From NCBI RefSeq assembly GCF_000150955.2, contig NC_011669.1, forward strand, positions 1,804,993-1,868,992: 64,000 nt of DNA, given 5' to 3'. The translations under genes were made by a program, and so were the position numbers. Shown here piece by piece: positions 31,072 through 43,997 of the stretch; within the stretch, counting starts at the first letter, position 1, and every line of letters starts with the position of its first letter. The notes beneath the pieces were generated by a model, which had not been told where the DNA came from, made no database searches, and was given only the letters and a program-made list of their open reading frames with translations. This DNA is from Phaeodactylum tricornutum CCAP 1055/1 (lineage: Eukaryota; Bacillariophyta; Bacillariophyceae; Surirellales; Neidiaceae).

Positions 31072-31780
31072 CTAATCATTGTATTCTCGTAGCCCTTGAC
31101 TCAGAGATGCGAGCTGATACGTGAAAAAGCCCGTGACTAGCAATTTTCAACAAAGATTGGAAATTCATGAGAAAAGGCATGAAAGTCAAATGCAGTAGGT
31201 TACCAAGTCACTTACTGGCTGGCAGCTCTAACAGGCCTTGCGCTCGGAACTTTCCGACAATGATGAATAAAATGAATAGGAATGCGAGACGAGCTTGCCC
31301 GACGCCATCACCAGGTTCCGGAGCATCGAAAGAGACCACACCGATGCTCTCTACATATTTTCCGAGTCCGTAGGCGTACGCCAGCCCCAAAGACGCACCA
31401 AACGCGTAAGAAAAGGCGACAAACGGATTGTCGAAGACCGACCAGAGGCTGCAAAAGATGAAAAATCCAATAAAAGCTGTATCGCTGACCAACGCATTCC
31501 GTCGTATAGCAAATTTTTGCTTTTGCTCCGCCCGAATTGCTCGTTCGGTCGCTCCCGACATCTCTCGTATGAGTACTTTTTGCTGCCTCCAAAACTCTTC
31601 GTCCTTCTCATCGGCCATGCGCAGCGGTCTAATCGACGTGGCTCGACAATCTGCAAGTACGCCGCCCTGTGCAAGTGACGCGAGTGTTTGCGAACGTGAT
31701 ACGGCCGTAAAAGCGTTTGCTTTCGACAGCGCCGCGACTACAAAGATACTCACGAAAAGAATTCTCATCTTATCATACAA
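31072..31780 (-). CDS. Plastid-targeted membrane protein, unknown function
   Basis: Two exons, 31780-31216 and 31136-31072, give 209 residues. The frame would end shortly after a perfect gtaagt donor at 31215; splicing to the acceptor ttgctag (phase 1) instead yields LPAITGFFTYQLASLSQG followed by LREYND and a stop. The N-terminus is a clear diatom plastid presequence: hydrophobic MRILFVSIFVVAALSKANA, then Phe24, then a Ser/Arg-rich transit segment. The mature part has a charged helix (DEEFWRQQKVLIREMSGATE), a TM pair (FIGFFIFCSLWSVF and FVAFSYAFGASLGLAYAYGL) and another helix, ARLAFLFILFIIVGKF. The arrangement is reminiscent of AtpI/CGL160-type thylakoid ATP-synthase assembly factors, but this is a weak guess. 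The start could also be Met5. Confidence 0.75.
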
Positions 31781-32219
31781 CCTTCGATAAGGTAATAACG
31801 CCTAGATTGCTCTTTCCTCGTTTGTGTTGGGAAAGATTTTCTATTCCAAGTGATTGTGTCTGTCTCAGTTGGGGCCTGTGAATTACGATAACTTCTGGTA
31901 GATTTATTGACTGTGAGATTGATTTGGTAGCTGGTTTTGGGGGGCTGTTTATGCCTATTTGTCATTCTACTGTGACAAACACGTTTATTTTCTTCTTCAT
32001 TGGTGTTATATATTTGTTGTTGCGCGACAGTATGATAGCAACAGAGATTTGAAACCTAACCCCGAGGTGTACTTTCGACAAGCTACCCCAAAAACGAGAG
32101 GCAAACACGCGCATCCATTCCAGAGCGGACCTGACCCACTCACGTCCGGGACCATCAACTTTCTGTTGATTAAAACACACCATCACAACATTGTACATTA
32201 CGCTGCGTTTGGATGAACG
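31781..32219. other. Divergent intergenic region (439 bp)
   Basis: Between the plastid membrane protein gene (-) and the TFIIS/SPOC gene (+). Palindrome TGACTGTGA lies at 31908-31916, 128 bp upstream of the - strand gene. Nothing else was recognised. Confidence 0.5.
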
Positions 32220-35200
32220 ATGGCAGAAACTCCTCTTCTTCACAGTCGGTTAGACGAGATAGGTGCTACCAGCTGCTCGAGTGGCATGAGCGTCGAAGCT
32301 TCCAATTCGGATGAATGGGTGCAGGCAATAATTGGTCGCGATTGGGAGATTTTCTGGGGACAATCCAACCCCGACGACCGTAAGGAAAAGGCCACTCCTC
32401 CCACTCAGGAAAATATGACAGCTGTAGAACTGGCGGAGACTGGTAGGTCGGCTTTGGATATCCGTCAGCACGGTGCTGAGTTATCTACCACTGTTACACG
32501 TACGAACACTGATGCTGCTCAACGCGACGGCGACGCCAATACAGCGGACGTACTTGGTGATACGGAAGGCGAGAATGACGGGTCGGAACATAGCAGATGT
32601 CCAAAGGATGAGATGGAATTGGACGAAAGCGATATTGAGCATGAGCCCGATTGGTACGATGCGAGCGTCGTAGCCTTTAACCCTGACGATCAGAGGTTTG
32701 ACGTTCAGTTTGTTGGCGATGAAGCAATATACCGAATGAAGTTACGTCCCGAGGTGGTTCGTCCGAGCGCCGTATCCTGGGTCAAGAGAACAAAAGCAAT
32801 TATGCAATTCTCTGAAATTGAAGCCTCCTACGATGCATGGAAGCTTGGGCTACCAAACGATACAAGGTTGCCAAGAGATCGTGAAGAGCTGGCAGCGATC
32901 CGAGCTTCCGTAGAAAGAGACTTTAGACCCAAAGACGCAGTCTTCCCGATAGACTTGCCCTTAGACCATATAGAACATGCGGCGGAGCTTGTTGTTCTTA
33001 TTCGAACGCAGATTTCCTTGAGACGTAAGCTAGTACCAATCGTTTGTGATAGTGATTGTTCCGATGATGAAGGGCCAACCGAGGCATACGTTAACTATCT
33101 TGCCTCCTGCTTACATGAGTTGGAAGATTGTTGCCAATGGTTCAACCAATGTTGGACGCTGCATCGCAAAATATTCGGCGTTTTGAATGATAATCACGAG
33201 GAGATGACTCGTGTTACCCCCCACTTTTTGGTGAAGGAATGTCTGGAGAGGGGACGCACCATTTTGTGCAACATCTTTAACATGGATCTCTCAGTTGCGG
33301 GTTCAAAGCGCAAAAGATTACATTGTATAGAATCGGTGGACTGTAAAGGAACAAGGCGAACTAAGCGCCACAAGAAGAAAACGGTAGCAGACTTGAGAAA
33401 CAGAGAGGGTGAAGATGATTCCAGCGGTCGCATGTTGGATCAAGAATTGGAACACGTCGATTTACTTTCACCTGAAAAAGTCAAGCGAATGATCCTAAAA
33501 ATGACAAACGTGTCGCCCTCATGGCTTACACAAATGTTAGGGTCCATGCTTCGGAGTTTATCGGAGAACATTGTCTCGCCATATGTAAAATGGGAGCAAC
33601 GATGTCAGTTCTATCTTGGAGGGCGACAAACTCTCGATGTCGAGTCAAGCGATGGGGAGACAAGCGGAAAAGAGTCGGATGCAGTTGGCATCGACGACGT
33701 TTCTACTCCACCTAACGCACATGCGTATGTCAACTACGAAGATATTGTTGCATCAATTGAGTGCACAAAAAAAGACCGAGTCCTTCAACATATAGACCTC
33801 TCCATCATACTGGCCAATTTGTCAGAAAAACTATGTGCTATCGTTGATTTTGAGTCAAGCCTGTGGCACTTGATTCAGTCTGTGTTTAAGGATGAATGTG
33901 GAGAGAACGCAAATGACAAGGTCCTGGAGGGGTTGCGAAGCCTCTCTAACACTGCGAAAGCAATTGATTCGCCAGTTAGAAATGTTGAACCGTTTGGACG
34001 GAGAGGTTCTCCCCTTAATCGAGAGGTCATAGAGAGTGCGATTTTATATCGATTGTGGTTTCTTGACCTTAACCGCGTTGAGAAGTCTAGGGAACGGGTC
34101 GACGTTGTGGATGGTGTAGTTTCTCGGATGTCAAAGCTTCCTTCACTTCCTTCCCGTCTGCGCTGCCCAAGAGGGGAAACAATTGATCCGTCGAAAATGC
34201 TGAGCACCGTGGCTCCACGTGTAAAGAAGCTTTCTGAAAACTACATCGACTTCAAACAGTTGTTCAGTAAATACAAATCTATGTTAGAGGATCGCACGCG
34301 GAAACCCCATGAGCCCGGTTATCTATTATCAGCGAAGGGAATCCTTGACGCTTTGAACGATCTTCAAAAAATCCAAGTTGTATCAATCGCTGAAGAATTT
34401 CTTGCATCTCGACTAGATGTCCTTGCTTGGATGGACAGCGCACAGCGTGTTCTAAACTCGCTATGTCCCTCGTTCGATGACTTGTCCCGAGTTCACGAAT
34501 TGCTAGTTCGTCTCATGAGTGGACGGTCAGAAACAAGACTTCAAATAACCAAGGGTCTGCTGTTAAATTCTGACATCGAAACGGAGGTCGAGGTTTTTAC
34601 GAAGGCCGATTTGGACCTGTTTTGCGACTCGATGGTCAAGGATATTGCTTCAATGTATAGAGCATCCGCTTCCTGGAAAGAGAAAGCCGACACCGTTTTA
34701 GCAACACTACACAGCTTCGGAAACTGTGAAGTTCGGGAGGCTGGTTCTATGCAGAAGCCTTCTGCGATGGTAGATCTCAAGCGGATTGAAGAACTTGTAC
34801 GAGAGTATCCGAGTCTCCGGGTCGACGTGGAGATTAGCATTCGTCAGTTACGGGATGTGCTTCAAAATTGTGGTGAATGGTCATCTGCAATCATGTCTTG
34901 TCTTTCCGATGATTCGAAGACGTTTGAAGAATACTTAGGCAGCATTCGTAATATAGGCAATCAGACCAGGCCAAAAGGTATCATTATGGATCCAACGAGG
35001 CAGGCACTTGATACTCTGGCGGACTTGCTTGAATGGTATACTGGGCTTAAAAAGGAAGCTAACAGCTTTGTAAAGAGATCAGAGCGTTTGGATCTTCTCC
35101 TCCACGAAGGATTGCATATCGTTCGAAAATACAGTCAAAACTTTCCTTTGCCGCACTTCGAAGTCGACATAAAGTTGGCGTTGGGCGTGATGGAAATTTC

Positions 35201-38200
35201 GCGGGGAATAAGCAAGCCGCCGAAGCTTCTAATGCCAGCCAAGATTGAAGCAATTGGCGCTGGTCAGGCTTTACTTGCTCGCATGGTTGACGTGGAACGT
35301 GACAAGGTCGAAGAATCACCTATGCTCCTCCTCTTGTCTTTGTTGTGGCAATCAACAGTCGACCACTTTTTAGACAAAACTCCTTCGCGGGAACAGACCC
35401 TCCAGCGAGCTTTGGCGTTGAAGACCGTGGATCCTGCACAGTATGCTACTCTGAATCGAAGAGACACTTTGAACATCTCAAGCCAAGGGTTCTACAAACT
35501 GGTGCAGGAAGGGATCAAGATGGAAGTGGAGTGTACAAGCGCGCTGATCGAAGCAAAGAGTTTATTACGGGACTTTTTGACTGACCGAAAATCTATCCGT
35601 TCTCATCTCGCTCGCCTTAAGGACTCTCTGTCGAATCTGAAGCAACGATCTTCACGTGAAGCTTGCATGAACAGGCTGGTTCTCGATAAATCGCTCGAAA
35701 TTAAAATGGATCAATGCGTTAAACAATTCAGCTGGCTGGTAAGTTTGTGGTTACTTGGCTTTATTAAACAACTTCAACGAGCTGACTCATGTCTTTTGAT
35801 TAGGCCCGTGCTTTGGACTACCCTGTCTTTCAATCGCGAGACCATGATGTCGTGATTGATGTTGAACGTCGACTTTCATGGGAAAATCTTGTGAAGCTAT
35901 ACGACAGTATTCCACTGGAGGACGAATCAATGGGAGACTTTGCCTTCGTAGTTTTGTCGGTAAAAGAGTTGTATGACGCAGCAAAATCTTGGCAAGAAGA
36001 GATTTCACGTCTTACAATGCTATCCCTGCGAGGGGGTAAACGGAGATCCAATGCCTCCCCTTCGCAAGCAAAACTTTCATTGACGGAAAGTCAAGACGAC
36101 GAATCTTCATGCATGATTGACGTTACGAAGGTGATAGAGCTTTCAGAACACCCGATTCTTGACAAGGTAGTCTTTACTGGTTTTTATATCTGATGTTACA
36201 CTACAATCTCACATGGGTCTCGCTTTTATGTGACAGATAACCATGCCCCGAGAAGATGCTGTTCGTTGTATGTTGAAAAATACAAAACGGTTTGAGGTAG
36301 AGTTGAGTTCGTTTCTTGGAGAAGACCACCCTTGTCCCGACAGGGCCCCCTATCCAGATATGGATTCCCTAGTCGGTGTAAATGGCGAATTTCTTTTATT
36401 TAGATTGACAGGTAGCCAACCTTTTCGCTTCTTGAAGTCATCTATATCTTCGATATCTGCGATAGCGAGCAATGTTTTTGCGAACACTCCAGGAATCGCA
36501 ACCTTTGACTGGATCAAAAAGGCGGTTGAGTGGATCGACTTGCTTTGTGATGTAGTGAAACAACACCCGTCAGTGTTTGAACGAAATGAACAAAGGCTTG
36601 GGATAGACTTTACAAGCGCATTAAAACTTTTGAAAGAAGGTGAATCTATCTTCCTTGATGTTCCGGACGACCTGCGAAAAACGCTTAGCAAGCATAAAAT
36701 ATACGTATCGACCAACAAGGAAGGTAGACTTACGGTCAAGTCGAAAAAAGGGGGTGCTCATTACGCGGTCGGAACCACCGCTATTCGTTGGTGTCCTGTA
36801 TTATTTGAAGCCCTTAAATCGGACGTTGCACGTACCACAACATGGGAAAGTGCAATTAATAGGCTTTCTCTCGAGTTTCTTGAGTTTCGAGATCAGCTTG
36901 CAAGTGCAGAGAAGCTGTCGGACATTCATTTGCTTCGGTATCATGCATTCCATTACCAGCTTGCCAGACTTGTCAATGAAGGAGCTAGCTTGGTAGTCGC
37001 CCCTCCCGACGGAATGGTAGCCTCCTCTCTGAAACTATTGGAAAACCTGCATTCCTTCATTGGTGAAAGCTCGAATGTTAGGGTTGCGTACCAATTTGCT
37101 GATGAGAAATTCAATAGCGGACAATCAGTGGTGCAGGACCGAGCACCACTGGTCGAGGCTCTGGTGAGAAGGAAGTCTATCTCTGCAGGTTCTTGCGCTG
37201 AGCTGAACAACAATAGTGATAATGGGTCGTTTCGGCAAGCTGGTCGACAGCATTTTGCCACAGCGTTGATGAAAGGGCTGGAACATTTAGGGCTTCAGGT
37301 CTCATCTGATGAGTCGAGGACACTCTGCGCTCTGAAAGCAGAGGAGATTGAAAGGGCACTATTTGATCAATTTCAGCGTTTTGTTGGTGAGCAAGCCATC
37401 TCTCCTGAATACAAAAGGCAGGCAAGAGCAATTAAAGCCGGCATCGCAGATAAAGGCAATGCGAAACTATGCGGAGGTGTACTACAAGGGGATGTTGATC
37501 CTGCGATATTAGTCCGAATGTCAGATGACGAGTTAGCCAGTCCGCAGGTCAGGCAAGAACGAGAACACGCCGAAAAGGAAGCGAAGAAAGGTGTTGTGCT
37601 GGTTCCACAGTCAGCGGCCGGTCGAATTGTCCAAGGCAATCATCCATCTCAAAATAGTCAGAGCAAGGAGAAGCTGCAATCGCCCTCTGACCTTTCAGCC
37701 GTGGACAGCGCCGCATCGAGAGAAGATGCGAGTACCATTGAACGCCAAAAGCATTTGCAATCTACTACGTTTGGTACTTTAGTTAAAGCAATAGTTTCTA
37801 GGCAGCCCCCTCCTGCGCCCCCCTCACTTGCCGCCTCTATTGCAGCGTCGCAACTCTCAGAGATGGATACAACGTTTCTGTTAAATTCGTCTGGTGGAGA
37901 TCGCATTACTTTGTCCTTCGGCGATGGTTCTCGACGATTCCTTGTTGGGTTCTGCGCGGAAGGCGCTGTTGTTGACGGTGTGGATGGTTGCCTTCCAAAT
38001 ACATGGGCGGAGAAAGGGCGCTTAAGAATATCTGAGTTCTCGAAATTTGTCAAAGCAAAGCTAGGAAGCGGGAAGTGGGCCGCAGCCATACTTCGCTTAG
38101 TCACGTTTGCCGATAAAGAAGCCAGAGAGTTCAAGAAATTTTATATGGAATACGAGACGAAAGAGCGGATCGCTATGCTTAGTTTGGATGAAACAACCAA

Positions 38201-38303
38201 GGCTTACCTGGTAACGCCGAAATTTCACGAGCATGTACGCGGAATAAGATTTGAAACGAGTTCAAGTACTTACGCGGTTGTTCTCAAGAGGCGGGAAGAA
38301 TAG
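32220..38303 (+). CDS. Large chromatin/transcription protein: Tudor-like, TFIIS-central and SPOC-like domains
   Basis: Three exons, 32220-35738, 35804-36166 and 36237-38303, joined in phase 0, give 1,982 residues. Donors are gtaagt and gtagtc; acceptors are gattag and tgacag. Near residues 145-185, DWYDASVVAFNPDDQRFDVQ begins a Tudor/PWWP-like strand set. Residues 190-1640 are mostly long helices with acidic and basic linkers (KRKRLHC, TRRTKRHKKK). Residues about 1660-1745 match the TFIIS central domain: EIERALFDQFQRFVGEQAIS, AIKAGIADKGNAKLCGGVLQ and VRMSDDELASPQVRQ. Residues about 1835-1980 look like a SPOC domain (LNSSGGDRITLSFGDG...RLRISEFSKFVKAKLGSGKW). TFIIS-central plus SPOC is the pairing of Bye1, PHF3 and DIDO proteins, which dock on RNA polymerase II. 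Unlike those, no PHD finger is seen. A role in elongation control is inferred from domain order. Confidence 0.8.
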
Positions 38304-38354
38304 TGCATGGAAATATCAACTTTTAAGCTATAATCATGGACGTATCGACACAGA

Positions 38355-41300
38355 CTATTTGATTGCGAGTCGCATCTTTACATTCATGGCAGCGAGCTCG
38401 TTGACGAGATATCGATATACGTACGGGAGTACAATCGGCTCGACAGCTTCGTCGTTTCCATCCATGCGATTGGTCGCCTTAACACATCCGGCGCTTCGAC
38501 AATAAAGCCGGATCTTCGGTTTATTGATGGCTTCGTTCGCGCTCTGCCCAGTTGTCTGAACAGTGCTCCTCTCTGTGGCCGACATAAGCAAGTCACCGCA
38601 CCGGCAACACGCGTATGCAACATGTTTGTCGCTGCAATTGAGCAATCGGTCTTGGAGCAGGAAGGCTGTTCCGTGGCTAAGAAGGCTGTCGCGCTCCATT
38701 TCGCCAAGCCGGATACCACCACCTTTCTTACGTCCTTTTATGGGCTGTCTTGTAAGTTCGTTTGTTGGCCCGGTGGCTCGGACCTGATATTTGTCTAAAA
38801 CCATGTGACGAAGCCGCTGGTAATATACCACACCAATATAGAGATCAGCTTGCATCACACAGCCGGAAACCCCACTGTACAGAGGCTCGCTTCCGTAGTA
38901 ATTATACCCTGCGGCCTGTAGTTGTTCACCGAAATAATCGACTGACACTTTATCCCCTGATTCATGAAACGAAAATGGAGTAGCATTCTGAAAGTTTCCA
39001 TGCAAAGCCCCACTTTTTCCTGCCATGCTCTCCACCATCATTCCAATGGTCATTCGGCTTGGGAATGCATGAGGGTTGATAATCACGTCAGGGGAGATAC
39101 CAGATTCACTAAAAGGCATGTCCTCTTGAGGCCATAAAATACTCAAAACTCCCTTTTGACCATGTCGACTCGAAAATTTGTCTCCCAAAACTGGATTTCG
39201 TGGAAAGCGCAGCGTAATTGACACCTTGTTGTCAGCTCCTTTCCCACTGTCATTGCCAAGAGCTCGAACGGACTGGACGTACGCTATTTCACGCTCTTTG
39301 TGCTTTGCAGCTCTATCCATTCCACTGATGGAATCGACGACACAATACAGAGGATCACCCTCAGTCATACAATCGCCAACCTGTGGTAAACCGTCGTCTT
39401 GTAAACTTGGATACATGACTTTATCGAATTTCACTTTATTCGAAAACTTCATGCGCACATCTTCTCCTGATGACGACGCTCCTGTCATTTTGGCCTCCTC
39501 TTGGAGGCTTACATCAATCGTTTTGTAAACGGAAGCATGTGCAAATCCTCGTTCCACCGAAGACTTGTTCAGAATAACGCTATCCTCCATATCAAAGCCA
39601 GTATAACTCAAAACGGCTGCACAAATTAGGAAGGTTTGAGGAAAAACTATTTTTGCAGACCCGATGTAAAAGAGAAGTGACAAGTAACTCACCAACCACC
39701 GCATTTGTCCCGTTCGGATATTCATCCATTTTATATTCTCCATGAATACTAGTCTGAACCACTGGAGCTTGAGGTGTTTGAAGCCGATATAATTTGTTGT
39801 CTGGTCTGTATGGGAGAGAGTGGGCGGGAGTTCCCATCGTTTGCTTCCCCATTTGACACTGATACATGTTTCGTGGCGATTGGTTTTGATCTGAAAAAGG
39901 CGTCAGATTGGCAATCAAACTCAGCATATTGGTAGGGTCGAGTTCTTGGTGTGTAGTGATTCCTTCTCGAATATCTTCGTCAAGGCAAGCAATATCCATA
40001 TAACCTTGCTCCAATGGACCTATGAACTCCGTGTGACCGGAAGCACGGTTCAAAACAGGACGCACAAGTCGAGCCGCACACGTGAATAGATAAAGCCCAG
40101 GATACGGAGCACCGGGATTTCCCGGGGGAACAAGACCAACTTCAAGAGTTGGTGGGACAACTGGAGGATTGTCGACCTTCAGCTTTCTCAAATGAGCAGC
40201 GATAATCTTGAGAACAGAGGGACTAGCTCCACCTACGATGCGCCCATCGATGCTCACCGGTAAATGTAAGTGAGTCGATCCAATTCGTCCGTCTCCATTT
40301 CGGCTACCTGCTCCACACGGCGTTACTCCTAGAGACAGCAGAAGGTCATCGAGATCGATCATACCCTTGGCATCCAGCCGGGAGGGATATGCCATAACCT
40401 TGCTTTTCAGAGCCAAGTGACTAAGTAGACCGCAAGGCCCGCCATCAGGAGTGTGCACTGGGCACAGAAATCCCCACTGATCTGGCAACAGTTTCCGAAC
40501 CGCTGTTGTCTTCATTTCCATAAAAAACTGCCCACGATGCACGGAGCGAAAGTGCGCACAATATCGTAAAAAATTCAATCTTTCGGCTACAATAGTGTAG
40601 CCCGAAACTTGCATTAAATCCAAACCAGAAGTCGACACGATGTTTCCAGTCGACAGGAAGTGCTGCACTTTCTTCCCGATCCCTCCGGACGCCTTACCAG
40701 CGTGTCGATCCACCATTTTCCCCCAGTACTTGGCGTCAGTTAGCTTTGCTGAAGTTCGCGCGAAGTCCTTCCGGAGATCACTCAAGAGAGCGAGACGCAA
40801 GCTTGACAAAAATTCCTCAAACTTTTCTTTTATGAAGGTACACATCAAATGACCGGGAAGCAGAATTTCTTGGTTCTGCAGAGAATCCGCGTTGTCCACA
40901 CCACAATCTCCAGCCGCAAAAGCATAAAGTTTGCGAAGCATCAACAACAAACACTCTAGTTTGTCTCTATACGTCGGTAGATGAATCAAGACGAAGCGCC
41001 GAATAATGTGATGACCAATCTCAACGTCGCTAGTTGTTTCGGCTTTTTGACTGAGTCGACGGAATCTTGTGCCAATGAATGCCAGGCACTCATCCGGAGT
41101 GTTCAAAGATCCAAAACGCGCCCTTGCGTCTTGTAATAGCAGTCCGGCCCGGGCGACCAAGAACGTATTCGATTGATCACCTTGCACGATCCGCTCGTAC
41201 AATTCCTCGTCGGTAATGCCCATTCCGGTACCACCGGCTGCCACGTCGGCTGCTACCGTTTGCGACTCGGATCCGCTCAGAGCACGCAGAATGAGAATAG

Positions 41301-42231
41301 CGGGAATGAGAAACTCTTGCTTTTTAGCAACAAACTTGAGGTTGGCGCCACCGGTCGTCAAGTAGTGGACCGTGTTGGTAATAGCGCTCATGTCCCCGTT
41401 ATGACGAGCGCATCGCATGGCCACGCCCAAATCTGTATACGTATTGCCCCGGTTTTTGTAGCTGGAGCGTTGAATAGCCGTGGCATGATTCCGGCGGGGG
41501 ACTTGAAGCAAGCGGACGCAACGCTCGATGCCACCAACGATAAAGTAGCCACCGAACTCATTATCCTTTTTGTGAGAAAAAAATAGTCTGGGGTAAGATC
41601 TCTACTTGCCGGCATTGTTTGCAACCCGCCATTTCGATTTGCGTGTACCTACCTCTTCTTTCAGTTTCACCAGCTGTTTCGGAGTGGTTCCTTCCAAATG
41701 ACAACCTTTACTCATGACCATGATTGGCATGTCTCCAAAGGTTTTGTTCAATCGGACGGGTCGGGAGGGGAAATCTACGCCATTTCGACGCTGTATCATG
41801 CGGTAGCAAAAGGTTGCCGAGATCTCTCCGGCATACACGAGCTTCCGTTCCCGGCATTCACGTGGCAAGAGTTTCTGAGACCGTTCCCCGGGGGCTTTGG
41901 CCGGTTTGGCAATCTGGGCGTGTTCGACCCAGAATTCGACCGAACTCGTTTCATTCCAATCAATCTGGACCGGATTGTCGCGTAATTTCTGTGGATCGAC
42001 AATATTGAATTCCGCCGGTTCGATATCTTGGACCCCCCGGGCCAATCCCTGCTCCCAGAAGTAGTCGAAACTGTCCACGTGCGGGGCAGTCAATGTTCGT
42101 AAACGCTGCAAATCTTCCGGCGTAGTGAGGTGCCCGCTCCGAAACGACGGACACGTTTCGACCCGTTCCTTGGGCTCAGTGGGAGCCATCGGAGGCCGAG
42201 TGACCTTGGTCGGACTCTTGGGATTGGCCAT
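38355..42231 (-). CDS. RPA2: DNA-directed RNA polymerase I second-largest subunit (RPA135)
   Basis: Catalytic beta-like subunit of the rRNA-transcribing polymerase. Exons: 42231-41653, 41565-39693 and 39616-38355, giving 1,237 residues. The first intron (gtaggt / aaaaag, 87 nt) joins KQLVKLKEE to DNEFGGYFIVGGIERCV; the second (gtgagt / gtgcag) joins YPNGTNAVV to AVLSYTGFDMED, both conserved. Diagnostic motifs: LLQVPRRNHATAIQRSSYKN (Pol I type), QWGFLCPVHTPDGGPCGLLS, SPRNMYQCQMGKQTMGTP, VRPVLNRASG, GDKFSSRHGQKGVLS and the C-terminal zinc site CCRCGDLL...YCRSAGC. The start is the ATG at 42231 (MANPKSPTK); the frame is open further upstream but without support. It ends 51 bp from the stop of the convergent TFIIS/SPOC gene. 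A palindrome copy lies 75 bp upstream (42306). Confidence 0.95.
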
Positions 42232-42767
42232 GCTGGTGCCAGGTCTAATCCACTGGAACGGAAACGGTGTGATGGGGTACAGGAAACACCAGTGAGCTTT
42301 GTTACTGACAGTGATAGTCTTGGTTGTCGATGTTTTTTTTTGTTTTCGTGGCAGACGACCGACGGATACATTGTACAGTGGATGATGGCAGTTTCGGTCG
42401 CAAGCAGACGTATGTAGATCGAATTGCAAGTCACGAATTCGACGGTCCACAAGGGAATGGAAAGGGGCAGACGTGACGTGACGTAGGCATCCGGGACATT
42501 GCTTCCGCATCTGTTCGTTGTCGGGACGGCGCGCAGACACTCTCACGATCTTTCGGGGTGCTCTTCAACAAGTGATCCTTCCTGACGTCTTCCATCTCGA
42601 CGGCAAAATCGTGCCCGTCCTTACGGCAAGGGTAGTTCGTGCTGGTTATCCTGTATGTACACCCAGTGGTACCGTACCGTGCCAGGGCTCTCTCGTTGCT
42701 CGGTGTGGTGTCGAGGTATCCAACCTTTCCCCTCGCCTTCCATACATATAACGCTTGTTCCCGGACC
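42232..42767. other. Divergent promoter region, RPA2 and FCP antenna gene (536 bp)
   Basis: Separates a housekeeping polymerase gene (-) from a presumably light-regulated antenna gene (+). Palindrome TGACAGTGA lies at 42306-42314, close to the RPA2 start. An AT-rich word, catacatata, occurs at 42741-42750, which is probably too close to the FCP ATG to be its TATA box. No other element was identified. Confidence 0.5.
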
Positions 42768-43507
42768 ATGAAGTTCGCCATCCTCGCCTCCATGCTCAGC
42801 GCTGCTGCAGCTTTTGCGCCTGCTTCTCAGGGAGGTATGTACGGTACAATCCGTGAGACGCCATGGATGCCCGCATCCCTTTTGCTTGAATCGGTAAAAG
42901 CCTTTTTCTCACTCTAGCGAAATCTCTGGATTTTACTCCCTCCGAATTCTCGTTTTTTCGGACAGCAGGCAAGGCTAGCGTCGCCTTGAATGCGGAAAAG
43001 AGCCCCGCCATGCCTTTCCTCCCTTACCCGGAGAACCTCAAGGGATACATTGGTGACGACATTGGCTTTGATCCTCTCGGCTTTTCCGACTACTTCCCGA
43101 TGGACTACCTCCGCGAGAGTGAAATCAAGCACGGCCGTATCTGCATGTTGGCCGTTGTCGGTTACATCGCCACGGATCTAGGCATTATTGTGCACCCCTA
43201 CGGATCGGGTCTGACGTCCGCCACCGCACACGACGCACTTTTGGAAAAGGGCGTCATGGGCAACGCCTTGATCTGGATCGGAGCCTTGGAAATGGTCTCC
43301 TACATTGCCACGGCCGAAATGTTGCAGGGATCGGGACGGGAACCCGGCTACTTTGGCTTCGGAACCAAGTACCTAGACGGAAAGTCCGCGGAACAGATCA
43401 AGAAGATCAAATACCAGGAAATCATGAACGGACGTCTAGCCATGCTGGCCTTTGGCGGCATGGTCACCCAATCCGTTCTTTACGACAAGGGATTTCCCTA
43501 CTTTTAA
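42768..43507 (+). CDS. Fucoxanthin-chlorophyll a/c-binding antenna protein
   Basis: Thylakoid light-harvesting protein. Exon 1 (42768-42834, 67 nt) encodes only the signal peptide MKFAILASMLSAAAAFAPAS, ending in the A-x-A-F-A-P plastid motif. The intron has a gtatgt donor. The acceptor region is a tandem CAGCAG, so exon 2 can start at 42966 or 42969 (one extra Ala). Exon 2 runs to 43507, giving about 201 residues. The mature protein has FDPLGFSDYFPMDYLRESEI then KHGRICMLAVVGY (helix 1 with E-x-x-H-G-R chlorophyll ligands), a middle helix (GALEMVSYIATAEMLQG) and EIMNGRLAMLAFGGMV (helix 3, E-x-x-N-G-R). The subfamily (Lhcf, Lhcr or Lhcx) was not settled, so no symbol is given. It faces a paralogue at 43998-44824 tail to tail. 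Confidence 0.93.
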
Positions 43508-43997
43508 GTGATTCCGCAACGATACACTACTCTCATTTTACGACGTTCGGAAATGATATTCTAATTGTTAGCTCGTAGTGCGGAATGACAAAGCCCTGGG
43601 CTTGGTTTCCTGTAGGAATCGAACATTTTGAATAGAGGGAGGACGATAAGGAGGGAATGTTTGGTTGGTCAGCATGAATTCCTATATCAGAATATTGACT
43701 TTCCAACGGTAGTAGTGTAGTAAGTAGTAGCACTGTTTCTCTTGGTGCACACGTTCCTTTTCTAGAATATATCATCTACCTAGCAATTGGGAAGGAACGA
43801 TGCAACAGCGAAAAACCATCCTATTGGGGACACATCACTCCCACACCCCTTACAACTACCTTACGACGAATTAAACATCATCTACCAGCATAAGAGTGGC
43901 AATATTACTGTTCCATAATAGAGCTTACAGTTAGCCGAACTGTGGAGAGCGCTGAGTGGCATCCCAATCGCTCGCGCACTGTCACTACGTCGACGAC
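43508..43997. other. Convergent gap between the two FCP genes (490 bp)
   Basis: 3' flanks of both antenna genes. Palindrome TTACAGTTA lies at 43925-43933. No gene was recognised. Confidence 0.55.
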
